A stretch of 64,000 nucleotides of DNA from Pseudomonadota bacterium (GTDB lineage: Bacteria > Pseudomonadota > Alphaproteobacteria > Sphingomonadales > Sphingomonadaceae). The stretch spans positions 62,001 to 126,000 of the forward strand of contig JAIUPN010000010.1 of assembly GCA_020160755.1 (NCBI GenBank), written 5' to 3'. The notes below the pieces were generated by a model. It was given only the letters and a program-made list of their open reading frames with translations, was not told the origin of the DNA and searched no databases. Positions 43,570 to 52,535 of this stretch are shown piece by piece. Within the stretch, counting starts at the first letter, position 1; each line of letters starts with the position of its first letter. The translations under genes and the position numbers were made by a program.

Positions 43570-44595
43570 ATGGGTTATCGTATCGTTGTCGCCGGAGCCA
43601 CGGGCAATGTCGGGCGCGAAGTGCTCGCCATTCTCGCCGAGCGCGAATTTCCCTACGACGAACTGGCGGCGGTCGCATCGTCGCGCAGCCAGGGCGACGA
43701 GATCGAAATCGGCGATACCGGTAAAACCGTGAAGTGCCAGAATATCGAGAATTTCGACTGGGCCGGCTGGGACATGGCGATCTTCGCGATCGGCAGCGAC
43801 GCGACCGCGATCCACGCGCCGAAGGCCGCAGCGGCGGGCTGCGTCGTGATCGACAATTCGTCGCTCTACCGCATGGACCCCGACGTGCCGCTGATCGTGC
43901 CCGAGGTGAACCCCGACGCGATCGACGGCTATACGAAGCGCAACATCATCGCGAACCCGAACTGCTCGACCGCGCAGATGGTCGTCGCGCTGAAGCCGCT
44001 CCACGATGCGGCCAAGATCAAGCGCGTCGTCGTCTCGACCTATCAGTCGGTGTCGGGCGCGGGCAAGTCGGGCATGGACGAGCTGTGGAACCAGACGCGT
44101 CAGATCTTCGTCGGCGACGAGAAGGACATCCAGAAGTTCACCAAGCAGATCGCCTTCAACGTCATCCCGCACATCGACAAATTCCTCGACGACGGCTCGA
44201 CCAAGGAAGAGTGGAAGATGGTCGTCGAGACCAAGAAGATCCTCGATCCGAAGATCAAGGTCACCGCGACCTGCGTCCGCGTGCCGGTGTTCGTCGGCCA
44301 TTCGGAAGCGATCAATATCGAGATGGAAGACGAGCTGTCGGCCGAGGATGCGCAGCGCATCCTGCGCGAAGCCCCCGGCGTCGTGCTCCACGACAAGCGC
44401 GAGGATGGCGGCTACATCACCCCCGTCGAATGCGTCGGCGACTTCGCGACTTTCGTGTCGCGCGTGCGCGAGGACCCGACGGTCGAAAACGGCCTCAACC
44501 TCTGGTGCGTCAGCGACAATCTCCGCAAGGGCGCGGCGCTGAACGCGGTGCAGATCGCCGAACTGCTCGGTCGCCGCCACCTCAAGAAGGGCTGA
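43570..44595 (+). CDS. asd: Aspartate-semialdehyde dehydrogenase
   Basis: A 341-residue NADP enzyme reducing aspartyl phosphate to the semialdehyde, the branch point to lysine, threonine and methionine. GATGNVGRE is the NADP loop, the catalytic Cys is in NPNCSTAQM, and VVSTYQSVSGAG and FVGHSEAI are typical. GAGGAGTGAGTAA precedes the ATG. Another diaminopimelate-path gene, dapF, is at 33.2 kb but not linked. Confidence 0.97.
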   Translation: MGYRIVVAGATGNVGREVLAILAEREFPYDELAAVASSRSQGDEIEIGDTGKTVKCQNIENFDWAGWDMAIFAIGSDATAIHAPKAAAAGCVVIDNSSLYRMDPDVPLIVPEVNPDAIDGYTKRNIIANPNCSTAQMVVALKPLHDAAKIKRVVVSTYQSVSGAGKSGMDELWNQTRQIFVGDEKDIQKFTKQIAFNVIPHIDKFLDDGSTKEEWKMVVETKKILDPKIKVTATCVRVPVFVGHSEAINIEMEDELSAEDAQRILREAPGVVLHDKREDGGYITPVECVGDFATFVSRVREDPTVENGLNLWCVSDNLRKGAALNAVQIAELLGRRHLKKG

Positions 44596-44609
44596 GCCCG
44601 AACCTCTCG

Positions 44610-44641
44610 CCGTTCGTATCTCGACTTCGGGATGCGAACGG
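44610..44641. repeat. Hairpin repeat after asd (sphingomonad REP-like)
   Basis: CCGTTCGTATC (44610-44620) pairs with GATGCGAACGG (44631-44641), 11 bp with one G-U, around a TCGACTTCGG loop. The wording (CGTTCG..., TCGACTT) resembles the dispersed palindromes common between sphingomonad genes. It could also terminate asd; there is no T-run. Confidence 0.5.
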
Positions 44642-44654
44642 GTAGGGAAGGGGC

Positions 44655-45434
44655 ATGACCAGTCCCTACGCCTTCACCAACGCCCTCTGCCGCGCCCCCG
44701 CCCGTTCGGCGGTCAAGGGGATCCGCGCCGACGGCGGCCCCGATCCCGACTTCACCGGCCTCGTCGCCGAGCATGAGGCCTATGTCGCGACGCTGCGCGA
44801 ACTTGGCCTCGCGGTCGAAGTCCTCGAGCCGCTCGACGACTTCCCCGACGCACTGTTCACCGAAGATGTCGCGCTGACTTTCCCCAAGGGCGCGATCCTG
44901 CTTCGTCCCGGCGCGTCGAGCCGGGCGGGCGAGGTCGCCTATATTCGCGCCCCGCTCGCGGCGCACCACAGCCGCCTCCTCGAAATGACCGGCCCCGGCT
45001 ACGCCGACGGCGGCGACATATTGCGCCTCGCCGACCGCGTGATTATCGGCCTTTCGGCGCGTACCGACCGCACCGGTGCCGAGGAGCTTGCCGACCTGCT
45101 CGGCAAGCTGGGTTATCGTGCCGAGATCGCCGAAACGCCGCCCGGCGTGCTCCATTTCAAGACCGGATGCGGGTTGATCGACGAGCGCACGATCCTCGCG
45201 GTCCCCGCGCTCGCCGCTTGCCCGCAGTTCGACGGGCTCGAAGTCGTCACGACCCCGCCGGGCGAAGAGCCCGCGGCGAATATTCTGCGTATCCGCGATA
45301 CTCTCCTCGTCGGCGACCGCTGGTCCGCAACACGTGCGCTGCTCGCTGCGCGCGGTGTCGCGGTCCGCCCGCTGCCGACCGACCAGATCGCGCATATCGA
45401 TGCCGGGCTCAGCTGCATGTCGCTCCGCTGGTGA
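44655..45434 (+). CDS. Dimethylarginine dimethylaminohydrolase-like amidinotransferase-fold enzyme
   Basis: A 259-residue enzyme of the DDAH/arginine deiminase superfamily: FPDALFTEDVAL, DGGDIL (substrate loop), VLHFKTGC (His) and the C-terminal Cys in GLSCMSLRW. The family converts methylarginine to citrulline plus methylamine; real substrate unproven. GGGAAGGGGC precedes the ATG at 44655. The stop overlaps the next gene's GTG. Confidence 0.87.
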   Translation: MTSPYAFTNALCRAPARSAVKGIRADGGPDPDFTGLVAEHEAYVATLRELGLAVEVLEPLDDFPDALFTEDVALTFPKGAILLRPGASSRAGEVAYIRAPLAAHHSRLLEMTGPGYADGGDILRLADRVIIGLSARTDRTGAEELADLLGKLGYRAEIAETPPGVLHFKTGCGLIDERTILAVPALAACPQFDGLEVVTTPPGEEPAANILRIRDTLLVGDRWSATRALLAARGVAVRPLPTDQIAHIDAGLSCMSLRW

Positions 45435-46054
45435 GCGCCGCGACCGCGCCCGCGCAGCGCCGCCTGATCGGCCTGCTTCTTGTGCTGCTGCTGATCGCGC
45501 AGATCGACCAGCCCTATCCCGAGGTGGCGCTGCTCCAGCATATTCCGACGATGCTGCTGATCGTCGCGGCGCCCCCGCTGCTCCGCCGCTGGCCGCTGTC
45601 GACCGCGTCGGTCGCGTGCATAGTGGCGTTCATGGCGCTCCACACGCTTGGCGGGCGCTACGCGTACAGCAATGTCCCCTATGACGACTGGGCGCGCGCG
45701 CTGACCGGTGGCAGCTTCTCCGACGCTTTCGGCTGGACGCGTAATCATTATGACCGGCTCGTCCATTTCGCTTTCGGCGCGCTTTCGGTGGTTCCCGTCG
45801 CCGAAATCGTGCGGCGTTGGGGCGGGCTGGGCCCGCGTGGCGCGGCCATTGCCGTGCTCGGCTGGGTGCTCGCCATCTCGTGCCTCTACGAAATCTTCGA
45901 ATGGCTGCTGACCATCGTCGCGGCGGGCGAAACCGCTGATCGTTACAACGGACAACAGGGCGATATCTGGGACGCGCAAAAGGATATGGCTTTGGCAACG
46001 CTGGGTGCGATACTGGTGATGGCGATGGGACCGATCGTTCGGAACAGGAGTTAG
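45431..46054 (+). CDS. DUF2238 membrane protein
   Basis: A 207-residue polytopic membrane protein with about five helices. DRLVHFAFGALSVVPVAEI, ISCLYEIFEWLLTI and GQQGDIWDAQKDMALATLG are the hallmarks of DUF2238 (YjdF-like). Function unknown. The start is a GTG at 45431 overlapping the DDAH stop (GTGA); the open frame runs further up but its protein there is not hydrophobic. Confidence 0.85.
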   Translation: MSAATAPAQRRLIGLLLVLLLIAQIDQPYPEVALLQHIPTMLLIVAAPPLLRRWPLSTASVACIVAFMALHTLGGRYAYSNVPYDDWARALTGGSFSDAFGWTRNHYDRLVHFAFGALSVVPVAEIVRRWGGLGPRGAAIAVLGWVLAISCLYEIFEWLLTIVAAGETADRYNGQQGDIWDAQKDMALATLGAILVMAMGPIVRNRS

Positions 46055-46057
46055 GCG

Positions 46058-46663
46058 ATGCGCAAGTTCACGACCCTCGCGATGATGGCGCTGCTCGCCG
46101 CGTGCAAACCTGCGGCCGACAAGGCACCCGCGGATGCCGAGCCCGTTGCGCCATCGGTTCCCGAGGCGAAGGCCGATGGACCGAATGCGGCAACCATCGC
46201 GGTCAGCCTTGACGGCGAGGGGCTGCGCTTCGTCGACAGGAGCAGCGGCAAGGCGAGCCTGCTCGCGTTTGGCGTTCCGCGCGCGCAGGCCGAAACCGCG
46301 CTCGCCAATGTCGCGGGCAAGGAGGATGACCGCAGCACCAACGAGGAATGCGGTGCGGGTCCGATGGAATTCACCCGCTACGACGCGATGACGCTCAATT
46401 TTCAGGACGGCAAGTTCGTCGGCTGGTTCCTCGGCAACGAACCCGGCGCCGACACTTACTCGACGATGAGCGGGGTCGCCATCGGCACGACGCGCGCCAA
46501 GGCGAAGGAATCGGTGTCGATCGTCGACCTTGAGGACAGCACGCTGGGCGAGGAATTCAGCATCGGCACCGGCGATAATGTCATCGGCGGCATGTTCGCC
46601 GCGCCCGGCGATGCGGCGAAGATCGACGCGCTGTTCGCGGGCACCAACTGCTTCTTCCGCTGA
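46058..46663 (+). CDS. Hypothetical lipoprotein
   Basis: A 201-residue protein with a lipoprotein signal MRKFTTLAMMALLAAC (lipobox LAAC, Cys16), a Pro/Ala-rich linker to about 42, and a compact domain with AISLDGEGLRF-like strands (AVSLDGEGLRFV), a conserved pair of cysteines (NEECGAG and GTNCFF) and EEFSIGTGDNVIGGMFA. No family is recognised. It starts 3 nt after the DUF2238 stop, with AGGAG in the upstream end. Confidence 0.72.
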   Translation: MRKFTTLAMMALLAACKPAADKAPADAEPVAPSVPEAKADGPNAATIAVSLDGEGLRFVDRSSGKASLLAFGVPRAQAETALANVAGKEDDRSTNEECGAGPMEFTRYDAMTLNFQDGKFVGWFLGNEPGADTYSTMSGVAIGTTRAKAKESVSIVDLEDSTLGEEFSIGTGDNVIGGMFAAPGDAAKIDALFAGTNCFFR

Positions 46664-46664
46664 C

Positions 46665-47120
46665 ATGGCGACCGAATTCACCGGCGGCTGCCGCTGCGGC
46701 CAATTGCGCTACCGCTTCGAACAGGACGGGCCGCTGCTCAACTATTGCTGCCACTGCCTCGACTGCCAGAAATCGACCGCCAGCGCCTTTGCCGATCAGC
46801 TGATCGTGTCGACCGACGCGCTGACGCTGACCGGGCGCAGCGTGACCTATTCGACCGAGCGCCCGTCGGGCGGGACGACGAACAACCGGCACTGCCCCGA
46901 CTGTTTCAGCCGCGTGTGCAACGCGAACACCGCCTATCCCGCGATGACGATCGTGCGCGCGGGGACGCTCGACGATCCCTCGGAGCCCGAACCTTTCGCC
47001 CATATGTGGACCAGCCGGAAACGCGGCTGGATCGTGATCGATCCGGCGGTGCCGACCTTCGCCGAAAGCCCCGACCCGGCAGAGTTCATGCGGATCGCGG
47101 CGACGCGCCGCGCGGGTTGA
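46665..47120 (+). CDS. GFA-family zinc-binding protein
   Basis: A 151-residue protein with the glutathione-dependent formaldehyde-activating enzyme (GFA) fold: GGCRCGQLRY, CCHCLDCQKSTASAF and HCPDCFSRVC supply the zinc-binding cysteines. Most GFA proteins have unknown substrates; a role with formaldehyde is not shown here. It starts 1 nt after the lipoprotein stop, so it is in the same unit. Confidence 0.87.
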   Translation: MATEFTGGCRCGQLRYRFEQDGPLLNYCCHCLDCQKSTASAFADQLIVSTDALTLTGRSVTYSTERPSGGTTNNRHCPDCFSRVCNANTAYPAMTIVRAGTLDDPSEPEPFAHMWTSRKRGWIVIDPAVPTFAESPDPAEFMRIAATRRAG

Positions 47121-47181
47121 GCAGCTCTTACGATCGGTAGTGGTCTTGCGCTGGGGGCACGAACTTATACGATAGGCCGAC

Positions 47182-47682
47182 ATGCGCGCGCTTTCGTTCC
47201 TCGCTGTTCCGCTGCTTGCGCTGGCCTGCTGTAGCGCGCCGCCGCCGCCGTTGCCTGCGGGCGAGAAAGTTGATCGGATCGTGGTCGTCAAACACCAAGG
47301 CTGGCTGACTGCCTATTCCGGCGGGGATGAACTCATCACCTATTTCAACATTGATCTGGGCGGTGCACCAACCGGGCGCAAACGCTTCGAAGGCGATGGC
47401 CTGGTCCCCGAAGGCGAGTATCTCATTACACGGGGCAAACCGGATTCGCGTGACCTACCCTCGCTCGGCATTTCTTATCCCAATGCCGCCGATCGCGCAT
47501 ATGCAGCTAAGCGGGGGCGCGCTGCCGGCGGCGGCATCATGATTTACGGAACACCTGTCCCGATGCCCCGCTACGTCGGAGGCAGACTCAAGACCGACGG
47601 TGATATTGGCCTGCGCCAATCGGAAATCAGGCAACTGCAGGAGATCACACCTGACGGCACACCAGTTATAATCTTGCCTTAG
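47182..47682 (+). CDS. L,D-transpeptidase-like (YkuD) protein lacking catalytic residues
   Basis: A 166-residue lipoprotein-like product: MRALSFLAVPLLALACC signal (Cys16/17), then a YkuD/YafK-type domain. VVVKHQGWLTAY, GEYLITRGKP and GGGIMIYG follow the family pattern. Where active enzymes have the His of IHG and the Cys of TDGCI, this one reads IYG (Tyr122) and TDGDI (Asp141). Frame is intact, so it may be a pseudoenzyme binding peptidoglycan, or a decaying gene. Codon use is slightly less GC-biased than its neighbours. Confidence 0.7.
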   Translation: MRALSFLAVPLLALACCSAPPPPLPAGEKVDRIVVVKHQGWLTAYSGGDELITYFNIDLGGAPTGRKRFEGDGLVPEGEYLITRGKPDSRDLPSLGISYPNAADRAYAAKRGRAAGGGIMIYGTPVPMPRYVGGRLKTDGDIGLRQSEIRQLQEITPDGTPVIILP

Positions 47683-47753
47683 TCCTGCATTGGAAATCGA
47701 GCGGCCGACCCGAGCTTGTTCGGCAGTTTTCCACCCCTAAACCTACACCGCCC

Positions 47754-49346
47754 CTAATGCCCCATATCCGCCGCCGACGCCTTCGGCCCGCCCGGCTTCG
47801 GCGGGCGTAGCAGCACCACCAGCGGTACCGACAGCAAAGTCACCCACATCATCAGCCAGAAATCGTCGATATAGGCGACCATCGCCGCCTGCCGGTTGAT
47901 CTCGGCGTTGACCATCGCCAGCGCCGTGTCGCCTGCGATGCCGAAGCGGTCGGCGGTCGACGGGTCGAGCAGGCTGACCGAGCTGTTGGTGACATGCGCC
48001 GCAAGGTCCGCGTGGCTCGTCTGGATGTTCGAGCCGAGCAGGGTGGTGACGACCGAGATGCCGACCGACGCGCCGAGGCTGCGAAGGAGGTTGAGCAGGC
48101 TCGACCCGTCGGTGCGGTGTTGCGGCGCAATCGTTGCGAACGCCATCGTGTTGAGCGGGATGAAGATGAGGCCCATGCCGATGCCCTGTACCAGCCCGCT
48201 GACGATCACCGGCTGCATTCCCATCGCGAGCGACCAGTGGCTCATCTGCCACAGCGAGTAGGCCGCGGTGAGCAGTCCGGTGCCGACCAGCCAGCGCGCG
48301 TCGATCTTGCCGAGCAATTGCCCCGCGACCCACATGCTCATCAAAATGCCGACCCCGCGCACCGCGAGCACCCAGCCGGTGTCGATTACCGGCCAGCCGA
48401 ACAGATTCTGGAGCATCGGGGGAAGGAGCGCCATCGACGCGAACATCACGACGCCGATCACGACCATGAATCCCATCGCGGTGACGAGATTGCGGTCGGC
48501 GAGCATCTTGCGGTTGAACAGCGTGTCGCCGCGCGCGGTGAACAGATGGACGAAGAACATCCACAGGCACGCGATGGCGACGCCGCATTCGATCCAGATT
48601 TCCACGCTGTTGAACCAGTCCTCGTGCGCGCCGCGGTCGAGCATCAACTGGAGCGCGGCGAGCCCCAGCGCGAGCATCGAGAAGCCGAAGAGGTCGAAGC
48701 GGCGGTCGCGCTTTCGTGTTGCAGGCAGCAGCGCCCACATCATCGCGAGCGTGAGCAGCCCGACGGGCAGGTTGACGTAGAAGACCCAGCGCCAGTTGAC
48801 GCTTTCGGTCAGCCAGCCGCCGAGCACGGGGCCGAGGATCGGGCCGATCATGATCCCCATGCCCCAGATCGACATCGCGCGCGCATGGCGTTCGGGCGGG
48901 TTGATGTCGAGCATCACCGACTGCGACAGCGGGCCGATAAAGGCGGCGCTGATTCCCTGCAGGAAACGGAAGGCGACCATCTGTTCGAGCGACTGCGCCG
49001 CGCCGCACGCCATCGACGCGATGATGAAACCCGCGACCGCGGCGAGGAACAGTTCGCGGCGCCCGATGCGGTCGGCGAGCCAGCCGGTGATCGGCATCGC
49101 GATCGCCGAGGCGAGGATATAGCTCGTCAGCACCCACGTTACCGTCTCGCTCGTCGCGCCGAGCGCCGACTGCATGTGCGGGATGGCGACGTTGGCGATC
49201 GTCGTGTCGAGGATCTGCATGATCGACGCGCCCATGACCGCGACGGTCAAAAGGCCGCGATGGCGGACGCGCTCGTGCAGCGGGATCGCGTCGTCGGCCG
49301 GTGCCGCAGCGGCGGCGGGCCGCCGGGGGAGGGCGTTGCTCGCCAC
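47754..49346 (-). CDS. emrB: DHA2-family MFS multidrug exporter (EmrB-like)
   Basis: A 530-residue drug/H+ antiporter with about 14 hydrophobic helices. DTTIANVAIPHM, GWLADRIGRRELFL (motif A) and PILGPVLGGWL (motif C) identify the EmrB/QacA family. It exports hydrophobic compounds through a periplasmic adaptor and an outer-membrane channel; no TolC gene is near. The start is taken as GTG at 49346, 5 nt after the adaptor stop, with only GAAG as ribosome site. Confidence 0.88.
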   Translation of the reverse strand: MASNALPRRPAAAAAPADDAIPLHERVRHRGLLTVAVMGASIMQILDTTIANVAIPHMQSALGATSETVTWVLTSYILASAIAMPITGWLADRIGRRELFLAAVAGFIIASMACGAAQSLEQMVAFRFLQGISAAFIGPLSQSVMLDINPPERHARAMSIWGMGIMIGPILGPVLGGWLTESVNWRWVFYVNLPVGLLTLAMMWALLPATRKRDRRFDLFGFSMLALGLAALQLMLDRGAHEDWFNSVEIWIECGVAIACLWMFFVHLFTARGDTLFNRKMLADRNLVTAMGFMVVIGVVMFASMALLPPMLQNLFGWPVIDTGWVLAVRGVGILMSMWVAGQLLGKIDARWLVGTGLLTAAYSLWQMSHWSLAMGMQPVIVSGLVQGIGMGLIFIPLNTMAFATIAPQHRTDGSSLLNLLRSLGASVGISVVTTLLGSNIQTSHADLAAHVTNSSVSLLDPSTADRFGIAGDTALAMVNAEINRQAAMVAYIDDFWLMMWVTLLSVPLVVLLRPPKPGGPKASAADMGH

Positions 49347-49351
49347 GGGGT

Positions 49352-50446
49352 TTACTTCGTAAACACTCGCACGTCGGCCGACAGCCCCGCGATCATGTCG
49401 CGCGCGGGTTTTTCGTCGAAGGCGATGCGGACGGGTACGCGCTGCGTTACCTTGACCCAGTTGCCCGTCGCATTCTGCGCGGGCAGCACCGAAAATTCGC
49501 TGCCCGTGCCCGCGCCGATCGTCAGCACATGGCCGCGCACCTTCACGCCCGGATAGGCGTCGAAGCTGATCTCGGCGCGCTGGCCGACGCGCATGTTCGC
49601 GAGGTCGGTTTCCTTGAAATTGGCCTCGACCCACGGATGCGCGGTATCGACGAGGGTGACGGCGGGGAGTCCCGCGACCATCATCTGGCCGATTTGCAGC
49701 CGGTCCGACTGCGCAACGCGGCCGGCGCTGGGAGCGCGAACCGTCGTGCGGCCCAGATTGACCTCGGCTTGCGAGCGCTGGACGCGCGCCGCCTCGACCT
49801 GCGGGTTGATCCCGCTCGAGGGGCCAGCGGCGAGCTTGGCCCGCGCTTCGGTGGCGGCGGCTTCGGCCTGACGGACGCTCTCGCGCGCCTGGCTGAGCGC
49901 GTGACGCGATGCATCATAGGCGGCTTTCGTCGTGAAGCCTTTTTCCATCAGCGCCGCTTGCCGGTCGAAGGTCACTTGCGCGAATTTGACGTCCTCGCGC
50001 GCTGCGGCGATGTCGACGCTCGACGTGTTCGCACTCGCCGACAGGTTGCCGACCTCGACCTGTGCGGCGTCGATCGCCGCGGTGGCCTGCGCGACGTTCA
50101 GCGCATAGGGTTCGCCGTCGATCCGGAACAACAATTGTCCCGCCGCAACCTGCTGCCCGTCGCGCACCGCGACTTCGGTGATCCGCCCGCCGACTTCGGC
50201 GGCGACCGACACCTTGTCCATCTGGACATAGGCGTTGTCGGTCGACACCGACCCGCCGCTCGTCAGCCACCAGCCGGCACCGCCCGCGACCAGCAGCGCG
50301 GGCAGGCCGAACATCAGCACGCGCGTGCGCCAGCCTGCTTTCGGCGCCACCTCGGCCGTCGGCGAGGGCAAGGGATCGGGCTTCGGCGCAGCCATGGGTG
50401 CCGCGGCTTCTTCGGCCTTCGGGCGGGAGGGGGAGAGCTGGTCCAT
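49352..50446 (-). CDS. emrA: HlyD-family periplasmic adaptor (EmrA-like)
   Basis: A 364-residue adaptor. A cytoplasmic Pro/Ala tail, one transmembrane helix (about 44-62), a biotinyl-lipoyl-like segment (VGGRITEVAVRDGQQVAAGQ), a long coiled-coil hairpin (about 125-225) and a beta-barrel with VEANFKETDLANMRVGQ. It pairs with the EmrB-like exporter. The ATG overlaps the MarR stop by one base, so regulator, adaptor and pump are one operon. Confidence 0.88.
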   Translation of the reverse strand: MDQLSPSRPKAEEAAAPMAAPKPDPLPSPTAEVAPKAGWRTRVLMFGLPALLVAGGAGWWLTSGGSVSTDNAYVQMDKVSVAAEVGGRITEVAVRDGQQVAAGQLLFRIDGEPYALNVAQATAAIDAAQVEVGNLSASANTSSVDIAAAREDVKFAQVTFDRQAALMEKGFTTKAAYDASRHALSQARESVRQAEAAATEARAKLAAGPSSGINPQVEAARVQRSQAEVNLGRTTVRAPSAGRVAQSDRLQIGQMMVAGLPAVTLVDTAHPWVEANFKETDLANMRVGQRAEISFDAYPGVKVRGHVLTIGAGTGSEFSVLPAQNATGNWVKVTQRVPVRIAFDEKPARDMIAGLSADVRVFTK

Positions 50447-50892
50447 CAGGCGGTCTCTTTTTCTTTTTGGCAGATGCGGCGGGAGAGGTTGGCGCGAACG
50501 CGCTCGACAAGATCGATGAGCTGGTCGCGCTCGGCGTCGGTCAGTCCTTCGGTCGCCTCGGCGGTCAGCGCGTCGGCGGTGTCGCGCATCCCGCCGAGCA
50601 GGTCGCCCGCGCGCGGGGTCAGGTAGAGCTGCCAGGCGCGGCGGTCGGCGGGGTCGGCGCGGCGCTCGACCAGCTCGGCCTCGACGAGCCGGTCGACCAT
50701 GCGCGACAGGGTGATCGGTTCGACCTCGATCAGCTCGGCGAGCGGTCCCTGCCGGATACCCTCGTGCCGCTTCAGATAGGTGATGAGGCGCCATTGCAGC
50801 GCGGTGATGCCGCTGCCCTTCGTGCGCGCGTTGAACGAACGCCGGAACAGGCGCGCGGTATCGTTCAGCAGGAATCCGATCGTCTCGCTCAT
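50446..50892 (-). CDS. MarR family repressor of the drug-efflux operon
   Basis: A 148-residue MarR protein. GITALQWRLITYLKRHEG leads into the winged helix (GPLAELIEVEPITLSRMVDRL) and wing (RADPADRRAWQLYLTPRA). It is the first gene of the marR-emrA-emrB unit, and a 12-bp palindrome stands 15-26 bp before its start, so autorepression is likely. The ligand is unknown. Confidence 0.9.
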   Translation of the reverse strand: MSETIGFLLNDTARLFRRSFNARTKGSGITALQWRLITYLKRHEGIRQGPLAELIEVEPITLSRMVDRLVEAELVERRADPADRRAWQLYLTPRAGDLLGGMRDTADALTAEATEGLTDAERDQLIDLVERVRANLSRRICQKEKETA

Positions 50893-50906
50893 GGACTAGG
50901 ATATAA

Positions 50907-50918
50907 TAGCAATTGCTA
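50907..50918. promoter_or_regulatory. Palindromic operator TAGCAATTGCTA for MarR
   Basis: A perfect 12-bp palindrome in an AT-rich stretch (ATAATAGCAATTGCTACTATT) 15 bp before the MarR start, in the gap to the divergent DsbA-like gene. A TATAAT-like element at 50902-50907 touches it, so a repressor bound here would block the promoter. Confidence 0.65.
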
Positions 50919-51018
50919 CTATTTTCAACATATGGCTGAACGCGCCAACAACCTCGAATGTGGTGTAAATTTTCTTTACACTGCTTGCGCTGCGCGTGTT
51001 TTTGGGCAGGATGCGTGA

Positions 51019-51666
51019 ATGAGTCTGACAGCCGACCTCTTCTGGTCCTTCCGCTCGCCGTACAGCTACCTCGCTATCGGCCGTTATCGTGCGCTCGCCG
51101 CCAGCCACGATGTGACGATCAATCTGCGCCCCGTTTACCCGCTCGCGATCCGCCAGCCCGATTTCTTCGAACGCAACCATCCCAACTGGCTGAGCTATAC
51201 GGTGCGCGACATGATCCGCGTTGCGCAATTCCACGGCATTCCCTTTGGCCCGCCGCGTCCCGACCCGATCGTGCAGGATATTGCGACGCGTGCGATCGCG
51301 GCCGAGCAACCCTATATCTATCGCCTGACGCGGCTGGGGCAGACGGCGTCGCGGCGCGGCAAGGGCCTCGGCTTTGCGCACGAGGTCGGGCAGCTGATCT
51401 GGGGCGGAGCGCAGGACTGGCACCTTGGCGACCATCTGGCGGGAGCCACAAAGCGCGCCGGCCTCGACCTTGCCGAACTCGATGCCGAAGCCGTGAGCGA
51501 CGCCGGAACGCTCGACAATGAAATCGCCGCCAACCAGGTCGCGCTCGAGATCGCGGGGCATTGGGGGGTGCCGACTTTGGTGTTCGATGGCGAGCCCTTC
51601 TTCGGACAGGACCGCATCGAAATGGCGAAGTGGCGGATGGAGCAGAAAGGCTTGCGTCCGCGCTGA
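51019..51666 (+). CDS. DsbA-family 2-hydroxychromene-2-carboxylate isomerase-like protein
   Basis: A 215-residue thioredoxin-fold protein of the HCCA isomerase / kappa GST group: FWSFRSPYSYLAIGR with Ser at the active site, no CxxC, VPTLVFDGEPFFGQDRI at the end. Members isomerise an intermediate of naphthalene catabolism or serve as GST-like enzymes; no aromatic pathway genes are near. It is divergent from marR with a shared gap of 126 bp. Confidence 0.85.
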   Translation: MSLTADLFWSFRSPYSYLAIGRYRALAASHDVTINLRPVYPLAIRQPDFFERNHPNWLSYTVRDMIRVAQFHGIPFGPPRPDPIVQDIATRAIAAEQPYIYRLTRLGQTASRRGKGLGFAHEVGQLIWGGAQDWHLGDHLAGATKRAGLDLAELDAEAVSDAGTLDNEIAANQVALEIAGHWGVPTLVFDGEPFFGQDRIEMAKWRMEQKGLRPR

Positions 51667-51709
51667 TCGGCGCTTGCGAAACCCCGGCTCTGGAGCGCAT
51701 AGCCGGCCT

Positions 51710-52462
51710 ATGATGATCGAACCCCAATTTTTCGACGCGCGCGACGGCGTGCGGCTGGCGTGGCGCGAGATGGGTGAAGGCCGTCCGCTGCTGTTGCTTC
51801 ACGGCCTGTTTTCGAGCGGCGAGATCAACTGGATCAAATTCGGCACCGCGGCACGCGTCGCGGCCGAAGGCTACCGCGTGATCATGCCCGATCTGCGCGT
51901 CCACGGGTCGAGCGAGGCGCCGCACGACGAGGAATTTTATCCGCCCGATGTGCTGGTGCACGACCTCGAAGATCTGGTGGCGCACCTCGATCTGGCCGAT
52001 TTCGATCTCGGCGGCTTTTCGCTCGGCGCGCGCACGAGCGTGCGTGCGGTGGTCGCGGGGATGAAGCCCAAACGGCTTATCCTCGGCGGCATGGGGCTCG
52101 CGGGGCTCGCCGGCTGGCAACGCCGCGGGCGCTTCTTCAAGCGCGTGATCGCCGAATATGAGACCGCGAAGCGCGGCGACGACACATGGCTGTCGATCCA
52201 GTTCATGAAGACGATGAAGGTCGACCGCATCGCCGCGGGGCATTTGCTCGACAGCTTCACCGATACGTCGCCCGACGCGCTCGCGGCGCTGACGATGCCG
52301 ACGCTCGTCGTTTGCGGTGCGGACGATCGGGACAATGGCTCGGCGCCCGAACTCGTCGCGGCGCTTGCCGATGCGCGCCTCGCGACGATTCCGGGAACGC
52401 ATATGTCGAGCGTGACCCAGCCCGAACTGGGCGAGGCGATCGCAGCGTTCCTGACCGCTTGA
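51710..52462 (+). CDS. Alpha/beta hydrolase
   Basis: A 250-residue alpha/beta-hydrolase fold protein. LLLLHGLFSSG is the oxyanion loop, LGGFSLGA carries the nucleophile Ser (about 102), Asp in VVCGADDRDN and His in IPGTHMSS complete the triad. The ATG at 51710 is directly followed by a second ATG (51713). Substrate unknown; the gap to the preceding gene is 43 nt, so they may share a message. Confidence 0.87.
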   Translation: MMIEPQFFDARDGVRLAWREMGEGRPLLLLHGLFSSGEINWIKFGTAARVAAEGYRVIMPDLRVHGSSEAPHDEEFYPPDVLVHDLEDLVAHLDLADFDLGGFSLGARTSVRAVVAGMKPKRLILGGMGLAGLAGWQRRGRFFKRVIAEYETAKRGDDTWLSIQFMKTMKVDRIAAGHLLDSFTDTSPDALAALTMPTLVVCGADDRDNGSAPELVAALADARLATIPGTHMSSVTQPELGEAIAAFLTA

Positions 52463-52535
52463 CCGGACTCGCGCGAAGCGCCTAGCTGTCGCCATGCGCC
52501 GCAGAGCGCGGCAAATATTCCAGAGGACGCACCCC

